From NCBI GenBank assembly GCA_012295275.1, contig CM022665.1, positions 26,069,446 to 26,131,445 on the forward strand: a stretch of 62,000 bases of DNA, in the 5' to 3' direction. Positions within the stretch are counted from its first letter, which is position 1; the number at the start of each line of letters is the position of its first letter. Below, piece by piece: positions 24,662 through 38,650 of the stretch. The notes under the pieces were generated by a model. The model was not told where the DNA came from. It saw only the letters and a list, made by a program, of their open reading frames with translations, and made no database searches. The translations under genes were made by a program, and so were the position numbers. The stretch is from Chrysomallon squamiferum (taxonomy: Eukaryota > Mollusca > Gastropoda > Neomphalida > Peltospiridae).

Positions 24662-25387
24662 GTTATTTGTTGTTGTTGTTGTTGTTGTTGCCGTTAAAAA
24701 CATGTTATGTGGACAAATTAGCCATCATCAAACGAACATGATTTTACTTGTTTGGATATCGTTTATATGTATAAACGTTTATCTCATTTCGTACACATTA
24801 TGCCATCATCTGTACACGACTATCATAATTATAAGCAACATGCATGCTTTTATAAAGCTCTGTGACTTTTTTTTTAACGATCCAAATCAGATAACAGAGA
24901 AGGCAAATAATATCGGGCTGTCTCCGAGACCATCATGAATACTTTCACTCATGGGCAAGGTTTGCAGTAAAATTAGCGGATATCTCTATTTTAGGTGCTT
25001 GTCAGCGAATAAACATATGCTCTTGCAAAGTGCATTAATTAGAAACGGCAGGCGCAAAATGTGAAATGGCAAGAACGGGCTTTATATACACAAAGCCGTG
25101 ATTTCTGTTTGCAGAGCTTTGAACGTTGTTTGCCAAGTACTGAATGCGTTTGAAAATTATAAGCCGTCTTCTCGCTTCATATCTAATTCAGACTGAAAAA
25201 AAAAAAAAAAAAAAGTGCTGCTGTCTTTTATTTTCCGATATTACAGTGAACGTGGATGAAATGAAAGGTGATAATTAGTAATTAATTTTTTTTTTTTTTC
25301 TTACAAACAGAATTTTTGTATTAAATCTCTTATCAACATTTTTATATTAAATCTAGGTTGTGTTCATGTTATTATGAATAATAATGA

Positions 25388-25392
25388 TGATG

Positions 25393-25463
<71 letters not shown>
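25388..25463. repeat. (AAT)n microsatellite
   Basis: About 23 AAT units. Comparable ATT/AAT arrays lie at about 3190-3244, 4928-4962, 7670-7722, 19899-19942, 21513-21606, 24597-24661, 34969-35016, 35064-35130, 36085-36130 and 43807-43852. Confidence 0.95.
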
Positions 25464-25464
<1 letters not shown>

Positions 25465-25839
25465 GTTGTAGTAGTAATAGTAGTAGTAGTATCGGTAACA
25501 ATAATCGTAATAATATATTAGTTAAATTTAAAACACAGGTTATTTTTAGCAGATAAAACTATTCTTTAATACCAAAGAATTACATAAACACAAGTGCATG
25601 GATTTCTCCGTACAAAATAGAGACCAAAGGCTGTCTGTTTCCCGAGTGTCCCAAACAAAGAATACAAAGAAGCAATTTAATTACAAAAATCTAAAAGTTT
25701 AATATTCTACATAAACAATAATGCAACAGAAATTTATTTTGGAAGTTTTATTTATTTTAGTCGATATCAAATGAAGATTCTAAAAATATCATTAGAAATA
25801 TGTTGGGGTTTTGGGGTTTTTTTTTTTTTTTTTTTTTTT

Positions 25840-26200
25840 TTTTTGTGACATTTGCGTTTGATTAAAAGAACAAAAACTAGAAGGCCAGCTGTCTGTAACT
25901 CCACGCATAAGAATCCACTCAGTCCTGACGAACATCGACGAAATTCAAATATTTTCAACACGACAAAAGGCTGTACCGTTGTTGTGCGTCGCTGCCCTTT
26001 AAATAGCTTCACCCTCCGTTATATAGCGATCTTCATTTTAAATCTCCGTTCAAACTCGTCCTTTGTTCGGACGGTATTGATCCGCAGTCCGACTTTTAGC
26101 AGGACCCTATTGTTGCTCAAGGGGTGTCGCGTGCTGTCGCGTGCCAAAAGCGAGCAGTTCAACGCTCCAACGATCAGACGATGACAGTCAGACAGAAACA
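25840..26200. promoter_or_regulatory. Island with tandem HES-type sites
   Basis: GTCGCGTGCT (26126-26135) is followed without gap by GTCGCGTGCC (26136-26145), a 10-bp direct repeat; on the minus strand these read AGCACGCGAC and GGCACGCGAC. CAGCTG lies near 25886. Frames of 60-110 codons on both strands are likely chance in a stop-poor segment. Confidence 0.45.
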
Positions 26201-26779
26201 TCTGCCTCGTAAAAAAGAGAAGAAAAAAATAAAAAAAAATAAAATAGCTCTCTTATACTGTACAATGCGTTTTCGCTTATAGTTTTATACAGAGATAAAA
26301 TAACAAAGCATTAAAGAAAATTGCTTGGCTGTATTTTAAATTAAGTAAAACGTAAAATGCGGTTTTAAGAAACCAAAATCGATGGTTTCCGAAATATCTG
26401 TAGGGAAAAGCAGTTGAATTCAAATTATTAAAAAGCGTTTATATTATTTTTCTGGGTTACATTTAACGTAAATTGGAAATTTTAAAAATAATTTTACAAA
26501 TATTTCACTTTGATGTCAGTTATTTTTATTGTAATTATATATATATATATATTTTTTTTTACATTATTTAGTTTATCGATATAGGCTTTTATTGTACAAC
26601 GTCTTATAAATTACAACGTTCAAATATATAGCCAAGAAAGTTCATTTTAAAAGTAACAGACAAGTGTGCTTCTTTGTGTGTGCGTGTGTCCGGTGAAAGG
26701 GGGTTTTGATATATGGGTGACTGGGTATGTTATAAAGAAAGGAAAAAAAAGTATTATTTTTAAAATATTCCCTCAACCG

Positions 26780-26797
26780 AAAAAAAAAAAAAAAAAA

Positions 26798-26878
<81 letters not shown>

Positions 26879-26948
26879 CATAATGATAATAATAAACCGT
26901 GATAAATGACAAAGTCTGTATTAACTGATAGCCTTATAACAACAACCC

Positions 26949-26981
<33 letters not shown>

Positions 26982-27090
26982 ATAATAATAATAATAGTAA
27001 TAATAATAATAATAATAGTAGTAGTAGTAATAATAATTATAATAATAACAGTAACAACAACAATAATAATGAATGTATAAATAAATAAAT
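26780..27090. repeat. Compound A-run, (AAT)n, (GAT)n, (ACT)n, (AAT/AGT)n tract
   Basis: Some 300 bp of successive trinucleotide arrays. The poly-Asn, poly-Asp and poly-Thr frames are not genes. Confidence 0.9.
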
Positions 27091-27604
27091 ATTATCATAC
27101 TTCTATAGTAATTACTATATCATTACTACTACTATTAGTACTGCTTTTATCATTATCACTACTATTAGCCCTATTACTGTACTGTTACTATTATTATTGT
27201 TATTATTGTTTTTATTAAAATTATTGTTATTATTATTTCATCATCATTATTATCATTATCAGTATCTAACCACCAAGTTTTTTTATTTGTTATCTATATT
27301 ATTTAAACGCTGCATAAATAACTTTTGACATAACCGTGTAACTACAATCAAAAACTCTGCAACTTTTAGCAGACAACTACCGTATTGCTTCATTCTTGCA
27401 CAGTCGGTTACAAGTCACTCATAAAATAATTTTCGTTCTAGACGTGACACTTCTGAAACATGGAACGAGTTATAAAACCGAATTATCTCATAAATTATAC
27501 AGTCAGTTACTGATATTTGCAACATTTGCCCCTGTCACTCGTCACCTTCATAGCGTGCAACTGGTTACTGTCGAATGACAGGTATTTTACATAATTTCAT
27601 TCAA

Positions 27605-27750
<146 letters not shown>

Positions 27751-28599
27751 AGGAAAGAAATATTATATTTAACAATGCACTCAAAACATTTTTAATGTAT
27801 GATTATCTGATATCTAATACTTGGTGACTCATAGACAATCAGAAAGAAAACAGCATGTAATGTCAACAATGCTCTCATTTCATAAAACCAGCAGGAAGCG
27901 ATTTTAAATATAAGCTATCCCGTAGATAGGAAAGCGCCTGCGTCAGTTTTTGATAGAACTGCCGTGGGTCAAAACAAAAATGAGTTTTATTAAAGATATT
28001 ATATTACAGTTAATTGTCACAAATATTTAATTACAAAATTAGGATAATAACAGTCACTTCATTTAATACAGTGCAAATAATACTTTGTGATAAATCCGTT
28101 ATATTTTTTAATTGTGGTTTAAATGGTTGAAATTGAAATGAAACCAAGGTTGGTATTAATAAATATGAAGCAAAATAGTATTTTAGTTTATTTTTATTTC
28201 TGAATTCTATTTTTTATTTTTTTATTTCTTTATTTTTATTTTTTTTTTTTTTTTGCAGGTTTTACGGAGTGTTTTTTAAAAATAAAAATAAACTAAAACT
28301 AAATATATATTTTTATTTATTTATTTAATTTTATTTTAATACTTTTGATAAACTAAAGATGGTGTTTAAAACCGGCATTAAATTAAATGTATTATCATAC
28401 AGAGTTAGAAAAAATACTCTATGATTATACAAAAATAAAAATGTACATTGTACATATACATACACACACTAATACCAGTGTAAATAATAGTAATGATAAC
28501 ATTAAATACTTTACATATCGTTGAAACTAGACAATGCACTAATTGAGACTTGTTTACGTCGTTTCATAAAGCAATAATACTTGAGCAATAGTCAATAAC

Positions 28600-29470
28600 G
28601 CTTTCAACACGGTTTGTTTCATTCCTTTGCTGTCTGACTCTGTTCAATATCTCCCGTTTGCATTCTGATCAGATTAATAAAGAGTTGTTAACAAGTAATT
28701 AAGCCATGTACATTTTCTCGTGGGAACCTCCGCCGGAATATTGATAGTCAATATTAACACCAGGGCCAAACAGGAGGTTGTCATAACTTTATAGAAGTGA
28801 AAGCATATAAAAAAAATAATATTTTTTTTTTTTTTTTTAAATGAGAGAGAATTCTTTTTCAACTTGGTAACATTCTCTATTCATTTTAAATGAGAAACAG
28901 AAAGAAAGAAGAAAAAAAATGCAGAATCTTTGTTGCAATTCCACCCAAGCGTATAATTGTATTTCTTTTACTTGTATCAAGACAGTTTTTTTTTATCTAA
29001 GCGACAAAAGCGCTGGCCGCAGACAGGGATCGCTGCGTTGACCACGATTGAAAAGAGATTTCCTAAAAAGACATTACTGCCAACTGAAACCGCATTACCA
29101 TTTGCTAATTTGGCATCAATTATAGCAAGCTGACCGAGAGAAGGGAAAAACGAGACGATCTTTTTCTGTCTTGTTCATAACTGGAATAGGAAGCGACTCG
29201 ACGATCGTTTATCCCCAGCCACGAAGGCACAATCACTCGTCTGACATGATCGCTTGACACTAATATTTGCTGTTTCAATCTGAAAAGCTTTTTTGTTCGA
29301 ATCCGAGATGCCCGCATGCAACGCCTTGCTTTACGTTAATTGCGCGATATAACCATTTATCAGACAGAACCGGAAATTACAGCACTCTTTAATAACGCCA
29401 GCGATACGGCGTGCATTATGGGATCGATGTACTGCAGACGAGAGTAGGCGACGTCAGACATCAGATAAAG
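28600..29470. promoter_or_regulatory. Pair of non-repetitive islands, candidate regulatory
   Basis: CGTGGGAA CSL-type site at 28719-28726. The second part (28990-29470) is CpG-containing with no motif I can name; a 65-codon minus frame at 29120-29317 is not convincing. Confidence 0.3.
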
Positions 29471-29712
29471 CTATTTTATTCTTCTAATCAATAAAACAGT
29501 CATCACGAATATTATCACATTCCCAGTCTCCCGTGTTATTAATATGTGAAAACAAAGCGCAGGTGACGAAGATGGGTGGGTAGGTGGGCTGTTAGCGAGA
29601 AGCCTAAATATCACACTGAACGAAATAATACATGTTAAAGAGATCCATACGGATATAATTCGAGGAAGAGAATTAATTAAAATAGATGACCGAGGAAGGC
29701 TATTAAAATAAA

Positions 29713-29752
<40 letters not shown>

Positions 29753-29914
29753 GACTCTGGTATAAAAATAAAAGTTTATTTCCTTGTGGAACGTAAATAA
29801 ATTGATGTTATTTTAACCGTATTTCACCAGTACCTTTTAAGAAAAGCGAAACTAGAATGTTTGCTTTAGATTGTTGACAATAAATATATTAAAATATTCA
29901 AGCAGGCAGTGATG

Positions 29915-30205
29915 CACATATATACATATTACGGTATGTCACTATAAAACCAATACGTTATGATATACATATTTTAGTATAAAACCGGTACATATTAAAG
30001 TATTAAAAAATCACATACGGAAATGCGTATTACAGTATAAAACCAATACGCAATTCCTTACGTATTTCACCATAAAATCAGTATATAATTTACTATATAT
30101 TTCAGTATACAAACATTACTTATTAAAGTATAAAACCAATATGTACTAAAAATACATATTTCTGTATAAAACAATACGTATTAACAGTATAAACTAATAG
30201 AGCAA
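29915..30205. repeat. Degenerate minisatellite (AGTATAAAACCAATACG-type)
   Basis: Loose repetition, roughly every 30-50 bp, of CAGTATAAAACCAATACG-like words alternating with ATACATATTT. No two copies are identical. Confidence 0.7.
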
Positions 30206-30245
30206 TGATGTCTGTTAGGTGTAATTCTAAAATTATGTCTGCTGA

Positions 30246-30313
30246 AAGAGAGAGAGAGAGAGAGAGAGAGAGCATTTCAACACCTTCTTTTGCTAAGCGT
30301 TTTAAACCAAGTT
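30246..30313 (-). repeat. Dispersed repeat family B, copy 2, with GA/CT array
   Basis: GA array at about 30246-30272 followed by the 43-bp segment shared, in reverse complement, with the copy at 22.3 kb. Outside this segment the two loci differ. Confidence 0.8.
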
Positions 30314-30699
30314 CAGCCGAAATATAAATAATATTTTACAAAGAAATATGTGGCTGCCTGAAGGCCTGTTTGCTTAGTTAGTATGAGTCACTATAACTAT
30401 TATATGTACGTCGTTGTTAATAACTCACTGCTGTGACGCAAAAACAAACATCCCATCGCTTACCCTGGCAAGAACCATAAACCATGACATTGACTTTTAC
30501 CTTTTATTTTAAAAAACAATTGTATAGAACATTAAATTCTTTCCAAAAAAAAAAAAAAATAAAAATCACTCACCCATCGATTTTATTTTATATTAAGGAA
30601 AAATGTTACAGCTTGGATTAAATACTTGTTTTATTATTTTACTAGGGGCTAATTCATGCTAAAGAATGGTGGATTCTACCCAGTGCACTTGACATGAGG

Positions 30700-30850
30700 A
30701 AAAACTAGTTAGAATTGTTGATGGGACAACACTCTGCACCAGCTGTTACATTTATAGCGAGTGTTGTACAGCCAGAAAGCCGAATTCATAATTCCTACTG
30801 GGTGTTTTCACACTTTTCCCGGATACACTGGGAGACAGATGGCGCTATGC
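30700..30850. promoter_or_regulatory. CTCF-like site
   Basis: GACAGATGGCGCT at 30834-30846 contains AGATGGCGCT, which fits the CTCF core AGRKGGCRSY. The same 13-mer recurs at 42706-42718. Confidence 0.35.
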
Positions 30851-31429
30851 CTCAGTACATACATTTTTTTTTCTATCTCTTAAAAGAAGAGCTTATTTGA
30901 TTTCCATTGGGTTCTGCTTGTTACGGTCAATATTTTTAATATCGTGATTATGAATAGAGTTTAATGTTAAAAATAATATTACATATTAAGATGTCTTTGT
31001 CTGAATATAAAAATTCAGAAAAATATGTATATAAAATGGGACAAAAAAAAAAAATATTATCGGACTGCGCAAGCATAATATAAAATATATCACTGATGCT
31101 GAATAACTCGTTATCATTTGTCACCTGATATCGCGTGAGGTTTTCAGATTTTGTCGGAGTAAGGTGAAACTGCGAAACTGAGAAAGACTGTCGATGAATC
31201 TGTTATACAGCATTGTGAAATGGTTTTCTGTTGAACTGGAAACTTCGAATACTGCAAATATTTGAACTAAGAAGATAGCAAACAATATTAAGATCAACAT
31301 ACCTGTGGGAAAAACACAGTTATAAAAAAAAAAAAAAAAACCCCGTAATACTCAGAAACGATATATTAAATTAAAAAAATTTATTTATATCAATAGCTTA
31401 TTCATATTTCAATTGAACTTGCATATTGA

Positions 31430-31890
31430 ACAAATCTAAATTTAACATTTTTTTTCAAGTTGAAACGAAAGCAATCCATGAGTCACTACAACTGCCACGT
31501 GGCCTTGTTCGAATATCTTCAAAGCTTTTCAAGTTGGAACCAAAGCCAGTAAGCAAACAATGGCATCTGTCCACGTATTCCATCGAAGTCACTTCTCTAC
31601 TGAAGAAGTCTTCATAATGGAAAATATCACTCCAAATGCCGACATATGCCTGAAGTGTGCTTCGTTTCTACAGTAACCAATCATTTATCGGAAATAATAA
31701 TGTCAAAACTAAATCAGTCCTCCAACTTCTAATTGAGATTCCTTGCCCCTTCAAAAAATGTTTCGCTACCAGATTGTGTTGCACGTGCAATGTGTCGTCA
31801 ATTTTCATGGTTACAGGACCATCTAGTCGTCAACAAGGAGTTGACGTGGTCCCTCGTTTCCGCAGATCAACAAACCGGCCAATCAGATAT
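31430..31890. other. Non-repetitive block with short frames, unassigned
   Basis: Balanced composition with frames of 63, 107 and 97 codons on the plus strand in different phases. Palindromes GCCACGTGGC (31494-31503) and TTGCACGTGCAA (31779-31790). I recognise no protein; it could be an old transposon fragment or regulatory DNA. Confidence 0.3.
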
Positions 31891-32619
31891 TCTTTTTTTT
31901 TTAAAGTTTCTATCGTTAAAATTTATAAAACTGGAAGAAAAGAAAACAAAACAGCATCTGGCTATTATTTTTTTTTTTAAATTGGACAGTCTGACCATTA
32001 ATACAAAATTCAATGTCTGTTATTAAAGTTACAAAATCGTATGTTTTACATATTTGTAGTTCAGTACAAATTTTATTATGATTTTATATTAGGCGATAAT
32101 TAAGCATATTTTAAAGTTTCCATAAAAGTATTAATATTATCAACTTTATTTGTTAATAGAGTAAATAAGCCTTTGAACCTCCTTGCATTAAAGTTGCACT
32201 GCAAAGGTGCTCAGTGTATGATTTCAAGAGGACTGATAACGCGGCCATTATCTCCACTGAATTAAATAAAATTCCTTGTCAGAGAGACGGAACAACCCAG
32301 ATTTATCTATCAATTTATAAAACTGTAGACTTTGTTCGAAATTACAGACTGAAACATGCCCTGATTTTTATGTTCGCTTTTCAACAGTAATATCAGGATT
32401 TAAATAAAATAAAATAAAATTTGTATGAAATAATACCGATTATTCGATGATATGAAGTATTCAGTTCTTACAGAGACATATAAGTGTGCATGCATATTTG
32501 TGTAAGTGTATGTATGAATGTTTATATTTTGATATATGTTGTAGCATGTGTCTTATCTATGCACATGTGTGTATGTCATGGTTATTATTTACTTTCGTAT
32601 ATCTCCGTCATATAAACTA

Positions 32620-32746
32620 ATATATGTCAGTTTGTTGACTATCTTCTGTTAATCTCTGATACGTATAAAATGATTGCCTGAGGTCAGAACTATCAAATGA
32701 AGCAGTAATGGTTATCATTCCAGAAGTGTTTTTAAACGACATGTGT
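32620..32746 (-). repeat. Dispersed repeat family A, copy 2, joined to a TG microsatellite
   Basis: Reverse complement of the copy near 14.1 kb, starting at the TG array (32740-32766) with the landmark GCCTGAGGTCAGAACTATC. The near-identity of the core against the degenerate surroundings suggests recent spread. Confidence 0.85.
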
Positions 32747-32899
32747 GTGTGTGTGTGTGTGTGTGTCTGTTTGTCTGTCTGTTTATGTATGTTCAAATAA
32801 TAAAAAATTTTCGTTTGCTGAGTATTCAGTTTTTTAACTTTCTTTCACTCTATTTCTTATTCTCTCTCTCTTTCTCTTCTCTCTGACTCTCTCTCTATC

Positions 32900-34230
32900 T
32901 CTCTCTGTCTCTCTCTATCTCTTTCTCTTTGTCTCTATCTCTCTCTGTCTCTCTCTCTAAGACTGTCTCTTCTTTTAACATTTTTTCATTTTTATAAAAT
33001 ATAAGCATCATCTTTATTCTGTATGTATGTATGTATGTATGTATGTATGCATATATATGAACATTTTGTGTCTTTCTCTCAGGATTCTTGACTATCACTA
33101 AGTCTTCGTCCAGTCTCAAAATGTTATATCATTTCTTTCTTCTACAAGCTCTCCATGTCTCTGACAGCAAATAAGTTATCTTGTGAACGTCTACCTCCAC
33201 TCCTAATCAGCTTCGAGTTACACGTGTGTGTCGTGTTTACATTCACCAGTTTGTTTCAGAATGTAATAATAACTGCCAACACGTTGTGGTAGGCAATATG
33301 AACTCGCCGATGTGTTTGATAATGGTGTCGTGATAGGGAACAATGGCGCATCTGCGACTCTCTCAAAATACCAGCGGATTCAACAGCGAGGTGTAAGCTA
33401 CAGCTGTGTTTTCTGACAGGAGCTTACTTAAAGGTATAATCATTTGTTTTAATGACGTCGGCGTTAGCTCGAGCTTGGATCTCTGAAAGTATGAGAGCCA
33501 AAAGCCATTGTTATGTATCTGCCGACTTGCTAATTCCATAGAATGTTTCCTTTCCCTTTGATTTGTCTATACATGACCTGTATTTTTATCAAGAAAAAAT
33601 AACAAAGACTTATAATAACAGATTAGGACTTAATTAAAATATGTATTATTTTGGAAATGTGATCCTGTTTGGAGATATTTCAAACATAGCTTCATTATTT
33701 CGTATTTTTCGCTTCATTCTTTCAAAATCCAAATTAAGTTTTATTTAATTATAAAAATATATATTTTTATTGGAAATTGGAAATCTTGTTAACTTAAATT
33801 AAATATGGTCAACTGCAGTTAATACATTACTATGGTTGATGCTTTTCCATCTCTTGCAAAGTGCATAAAATATGATCACAGAAAAAGAAATATCCAATTT
33901 CATGGCTCTGGTAAATTTATTCTCTGATTGATGCTGCTGCTGTTGTTAATGTTGTTCATGTGGTTGTTGTTATAATAATAATAATAATTTTATAGTTGTA
34001 GTAGAAGCATTGATGTTAGTATTATTTATATTATTTGTTAGTGTTTTTTTTTTCTTTGTTTCTTTTTTTTTTTTTTTTTTTTTTTTTTTCTTTCATTTTT
34101 TCTGGGTTTTTGTTTTGTTTGTTTTTTTGTTTTTTTTCGGACTGATTAACAATTCATGTTTAGAAAATATAAACCTCACCATATTAACTAATAAAGAATA
34201 AAATATTTAGCATTTTTGTTGTTGTTTGTG

Positions 34231-34261
<31 letters not shown>

Positions 34262-34966
34262 TTTTTTTTTTCCTTCCATCTTAACCGATTTTTTACTTTT
34301 AATTCCCGCTTTTATACGTGTGTGTGTGTGGAAAATAAACTACACGTTTAACTTCAGGATTTCTAATGATTGTTTTAAAAATACATTATTCTTTTAAGTT
34401 TAATTCCATATCTCTCTTATTTTCAAAAATTAGTATCTACTCTAACTTCCCGAAATTGTTTATATACCGATAAAATAACTTAATAAAAGTAGAAAATAAA
34501 TAAGCAACACACCGTTACATAAGCCAATCTTCTGCTCTGTTGCTTTTGAGAAAAAGCAAAAACCTGCGAACTGCGAATACATATTTATGGAGAAAGTACA
34601 GAATATTTTTTTTCTTTTTCTTTTATTGATTCCCGATAAATTTGAAAGAAAATTCCAGTGCTTTGCAATCAGCCGTCACAAATTGAAAAGAGTTCTTTAG
34701 GTTGAATCGTAACACACGTGCAGGCCAACTCTTGCGCACACACGTGTTACCAGCTGCATTTCTTTAAAATCTACCCGCATTGTCGCGACAGCAGATGTAT
34801 GCAACATTTGAGAAGATTATGTTTTGACTTGACGCTCAAAGGAATTATTTTATAGATTTACTTCTAGATTTTTCTGTAGCTTTTTGTAACAAGCACACTG
34901 ACCTTGATGTGACTTTCAAAATATATTTTTTTCTCTTTCTTCCTGATTGTCAGGATTATTCCATTT

Positions 34967-35017
<51 letters not shown>

Positions 35018-35074
35018 TTTTTTCCGGTATTATGAAATTTATTTCATTTATTATTATTTTTATCATCATCATCA

Positions 35075-35127
<53 letters not shown>

Positions 35128-35788
35128 TTATTTTATTTTTTTTTTATTATTGTTTATTTTTCATTTATATATATATATATACACATATTGAATATTATTA
35201 ATTTTTCATTTATTTATATTTATATATATATATTGAAATCCTTTATCCATCGCTGGCTTTCATTAACATTATTTCTCATGTAATTTCGCAAAATGAAGAA
35301 AATAAATAACGATCGTTAAAAAGCAATAGTTTTAAATAACGTAGAAAGTGTAATTTTGTATTTCCACTATCGTGCAACTTTACAACGATATAAAATTAAA
35401 TTCCTGCAATAATGAAGGAATTCCGACTGTTTGTGACATTTAATAACACAGCTGGTTATCGCAGTACTGTATTAAGGGGCGAATCGACCATTTTAGAAGA
35501 GTGGGTAGTACTGAGATATCGCTACAAGTTTAAAGAGGAATAGAGCTTCATTATATAGGAGAAAAATGTCGTTTGACAAAAAATCAAGGGAGGCGTTAGC
35601 AAACTGAGATTTCCCGTCCTGTATCCGCCGATAATATTGGTTAACTGTACTATAACATTCGCCAAGTATGATAAATAACAGTAAGTAATATCGTTTTATT
35701 GCAGTTTGACAATTATTTTTATTACCTCCAGCTGTTGTTACTTATCTAGTCGGTATACGGTGGAATGGCCTATTATTCCGTTCTGTTT

Positions 35789-35819
<31 letters not shown>

Positions 35820-36079
35820 TTTGACTGCTTTTTTGTTTGTTTTGGTTTGGGTTTTTGGATTGTTGCTTTTTTTTTTTTTGGGGGGGGGTGTTGTTTCCAT
35901 GTTTCTATATTTGATTGTTGGTCTGTTTCTTTCTTTCTTTTTTAATTAAATGTTATTGTGCTTTGTTTCGTTTCATTTTGTTTTAATTAGTATATTAATT
36001 AATTTTTTTTTATCTTTCGCAATACATGTATTTAACTTTTACTGGATTTTTATTTTTATTTTTTAATTATTACTTTTTA

Positions 36080-36137
<58 letters not shown>

Positions 36138-36596
36138 TTTTTTCATTTAAATGTATTATGATACGATGATATTATTTTCATTTAGACTACTCACTGGTGA
36201 TAATAAATGGTGGAATTTATGATAATAAATACAACATTCTACCTTCATGCTTCAGTCAGTGTACTAAGAACAATCCAGACTGAAACAGCTGCAGGCACCT
36301 CTCCAATAACCATTACCTGTTTGGTTTATAAATAACTTTCAATAAACTACTATCACTATCCGTGATTTCTGGAAGCCCATCCTTTGATTGCATCGGGTTT
36401 CTTCTTTATTTAAGTGTTCTGTTCTTAATTAAATTATATGACGTCATATGCCAGTAGAATTAAAACTGGATGAGCGCATCATTAAATAAAATATTTCGTT
36501 CTTCTTTTTATCTAGGAATTTCAAAGAATGCAGACACAAAATAGCGTATGTGAAAAAGGCTATAATCATACTGATTTTGAATTTGAATGTTCCTTT

Positions 36597-36638
<42 letters not shown>

Positions 36639-36700
36639 TAAGATTGTTAATTAAATGGAGATTAATTAATGTCATAAGAAAATGAATGTGGAGCCACCAT
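32900..36700. other. Gene-free desert
   Basis: Islands at 33140-33540, 34640-34830 and 35400-35680, separated by T-rich low complexity, AAT/ATT arrays and a 35-base T run near 36600. Nothing coding is supported. Confidence 0.5.
36430..36455. promoter_or_regulatory. CRE palindrome
   Basis: ATATGACGTCATAT (36436-36449), a 14-bp perfect palindrome with a full TGACGTCA. Confidence 0.35.
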
Positions 36701-36797
36701 TAATTTAATTATTATCGTGTGAACCCAAATTAATTTTATTTACATTTTTCTGTATAGTGTTATTCATAAAATTTAAATTCAGGGTTGTCTGTCTGTT

Positions 36798-36929
<132 letters not shown>

Positions 36930-37189
36930 TGTTTGTAGAAAGAGAGAGCCAAAGAATGGAATATATGTGGTTTTTTCCAGTTCCAAATATGTTATAAAAA
37001 GACCTAATTTTTTAAATAAAAGTATAATAATAATAATAAATAAAAAAATAAGTAAATAAATGAATTAAACTGTATTTGAGTTACATCGCTGAGAAAAATC
37101 GGATAATCTGAATGTCAAGATGAAATCAGATAATTAAAGTAACACATAATACAATAAATTAATCTCATCGACAATAAGAAAGATAAAAC

Positions 37190-37705
37190 GACAACAATGA
37201 CGACAATAATAATAACCGCAATAAAAACAATAACTGTAATAATAATAAAAACAGCAATAACATTATCAGCAACAATAATAATAATAACAATGACAACATA
37301 AACATGAACATGAACAACAACAATAACAACAACAACAACAATAATAAAAACAATAGCTATATAAACTACAACAGTAAAAACTATTATGATAACAAATAAT
37401 AATGAAGTAAAAACAATAAGAACAACAACAGTAATAACAATTTAAAAGAAAAAAACAGTAATAATAGCCATAATAATATTATAAACAATAACAATAACAA
37501 CAGCAATAATTATTACAATAATAACAAAAACAACAACAGTAATAACAATAAGAACAGTAATAAAATCAGTAACAACATAAACTGCAACAACAGCAACAAT
37601 AACAACTACAGTAATAAAAAGAACAACAACACTGACTATAATAATAAACTTTGATAATAAAAATAATGACAGCAACAACTACAGTAACAACAGTAATAAC
37701 AATTA
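37190..37705. repeat. Degenerate (AAC/AAT)n low-complexity tract
   Basis: Over 500 bp almost free of T-rich words on the plus strand, made of AACAAT and AATAAC triplets with scattered substitutions. No gene is supported. Confidence 0.85.
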
Positions 37706-37979
37706 ATCGGTTAAATTTTAATCAGCATTCGCTAAGTACTAATCATAATAAAGCTTAATATCAAATATCATTCCATTTTATAAATCAACGCAGAAAAAGA
37801 GCTCACACCTTTGTCATTTAATGTTAAATTCTATTAAAATATGAATTCGCAGCGACAAATGAATAAAATTAAGACCTATCAAATTACTAACTAAATTACA
37901 CACATTTAGGAAGAGAACTTCAAATAGCTTCTGCAGAATTGATAATTAAGTATTTAATCATTTCTCAAATCTCCGTCTC

Positions 37980-38170
37980 TGATACGAAGATTCGGGCGTT
38001 CTGGGTGTTTTTCATATTAATGCAAATGGTCGCGCCGGTGCCGTGAAAACAATTGGCGGATCAAAATAGAATCCTCTGGGATGCAGAGCGGGATAACATG
38101 CGACTGTAGCGGTATTAAAATTTCAGCAGGGGACACTCCATGCCGACTGCCGCAGTTTTGATAACCGTAT
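37980..38170. promoter_or_regulatory. Island with octamer overlapping an E-box
   Basis: ATGCAAAT (38020-38027) overlaps CAAATG (38023-38028); CAATTG near 38050. The block is CpG-containing and repeat-free. Confidence 0.3.
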
Positions 38171-38323
38171 TAAAATCTGTCTTAAAACAGCTTGGTTTGT
38201 TTTCGTAAAATTAAGAATTTTAGGAAATGATTTAGATTAGCACTGTTTATTGCTCAAAAGAGGTTGCTGGTCATTAACATTTAGAATGCGGATAAAAACC
38301 AGGATTGAAAAGATAGAAGAAGA

Positions 38324-38334
38324 ATGTGTGTGTG

Positions 38335-38395
<61 letters not shown>

Positions 38396-38650
38396 GTGTG
38401 TTTGTTTCTGTGTTTCTGTGTGTGTGTGTGTATATATGTATATATATATGTGCGTGTGCATATATGCATATATATGTATATATATTTGTGTGTGTTTAAT
38501 TATAGATTTTACATATATAGATACGTACATGTAGATAGATAAACATATATATTCAGACAGACATACAAACATATGAACATACACATCCTTATGCAAACAT
38601 TCATACATATGCATACATGCATATGTATATACATACATACACACGCATAT
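38324..38650. repeat. (TG)n array followed by TATG/CATA-rich tract
   Basis: TG array with two TGTTG interruptions to about 38432, then alternating TATATG and CATACA words to 38650. Frames are Cys/Val or Thr/His repeats. Other TG/CA arrays: 436-479, 639-695, 11399-11450, 55250-55297. Confidence 0.9.

Noticed and set aside
29294-29306. B-box-like GTTCGAATCC
   Set aside because: No A-box at tRNA distance on that strand.
29700-29755. A run as a retroposed poly(A) tail
   Set aside because: No upstream cDNA-like sequence or target duplication could be recognised; homopolymers are common throughout.
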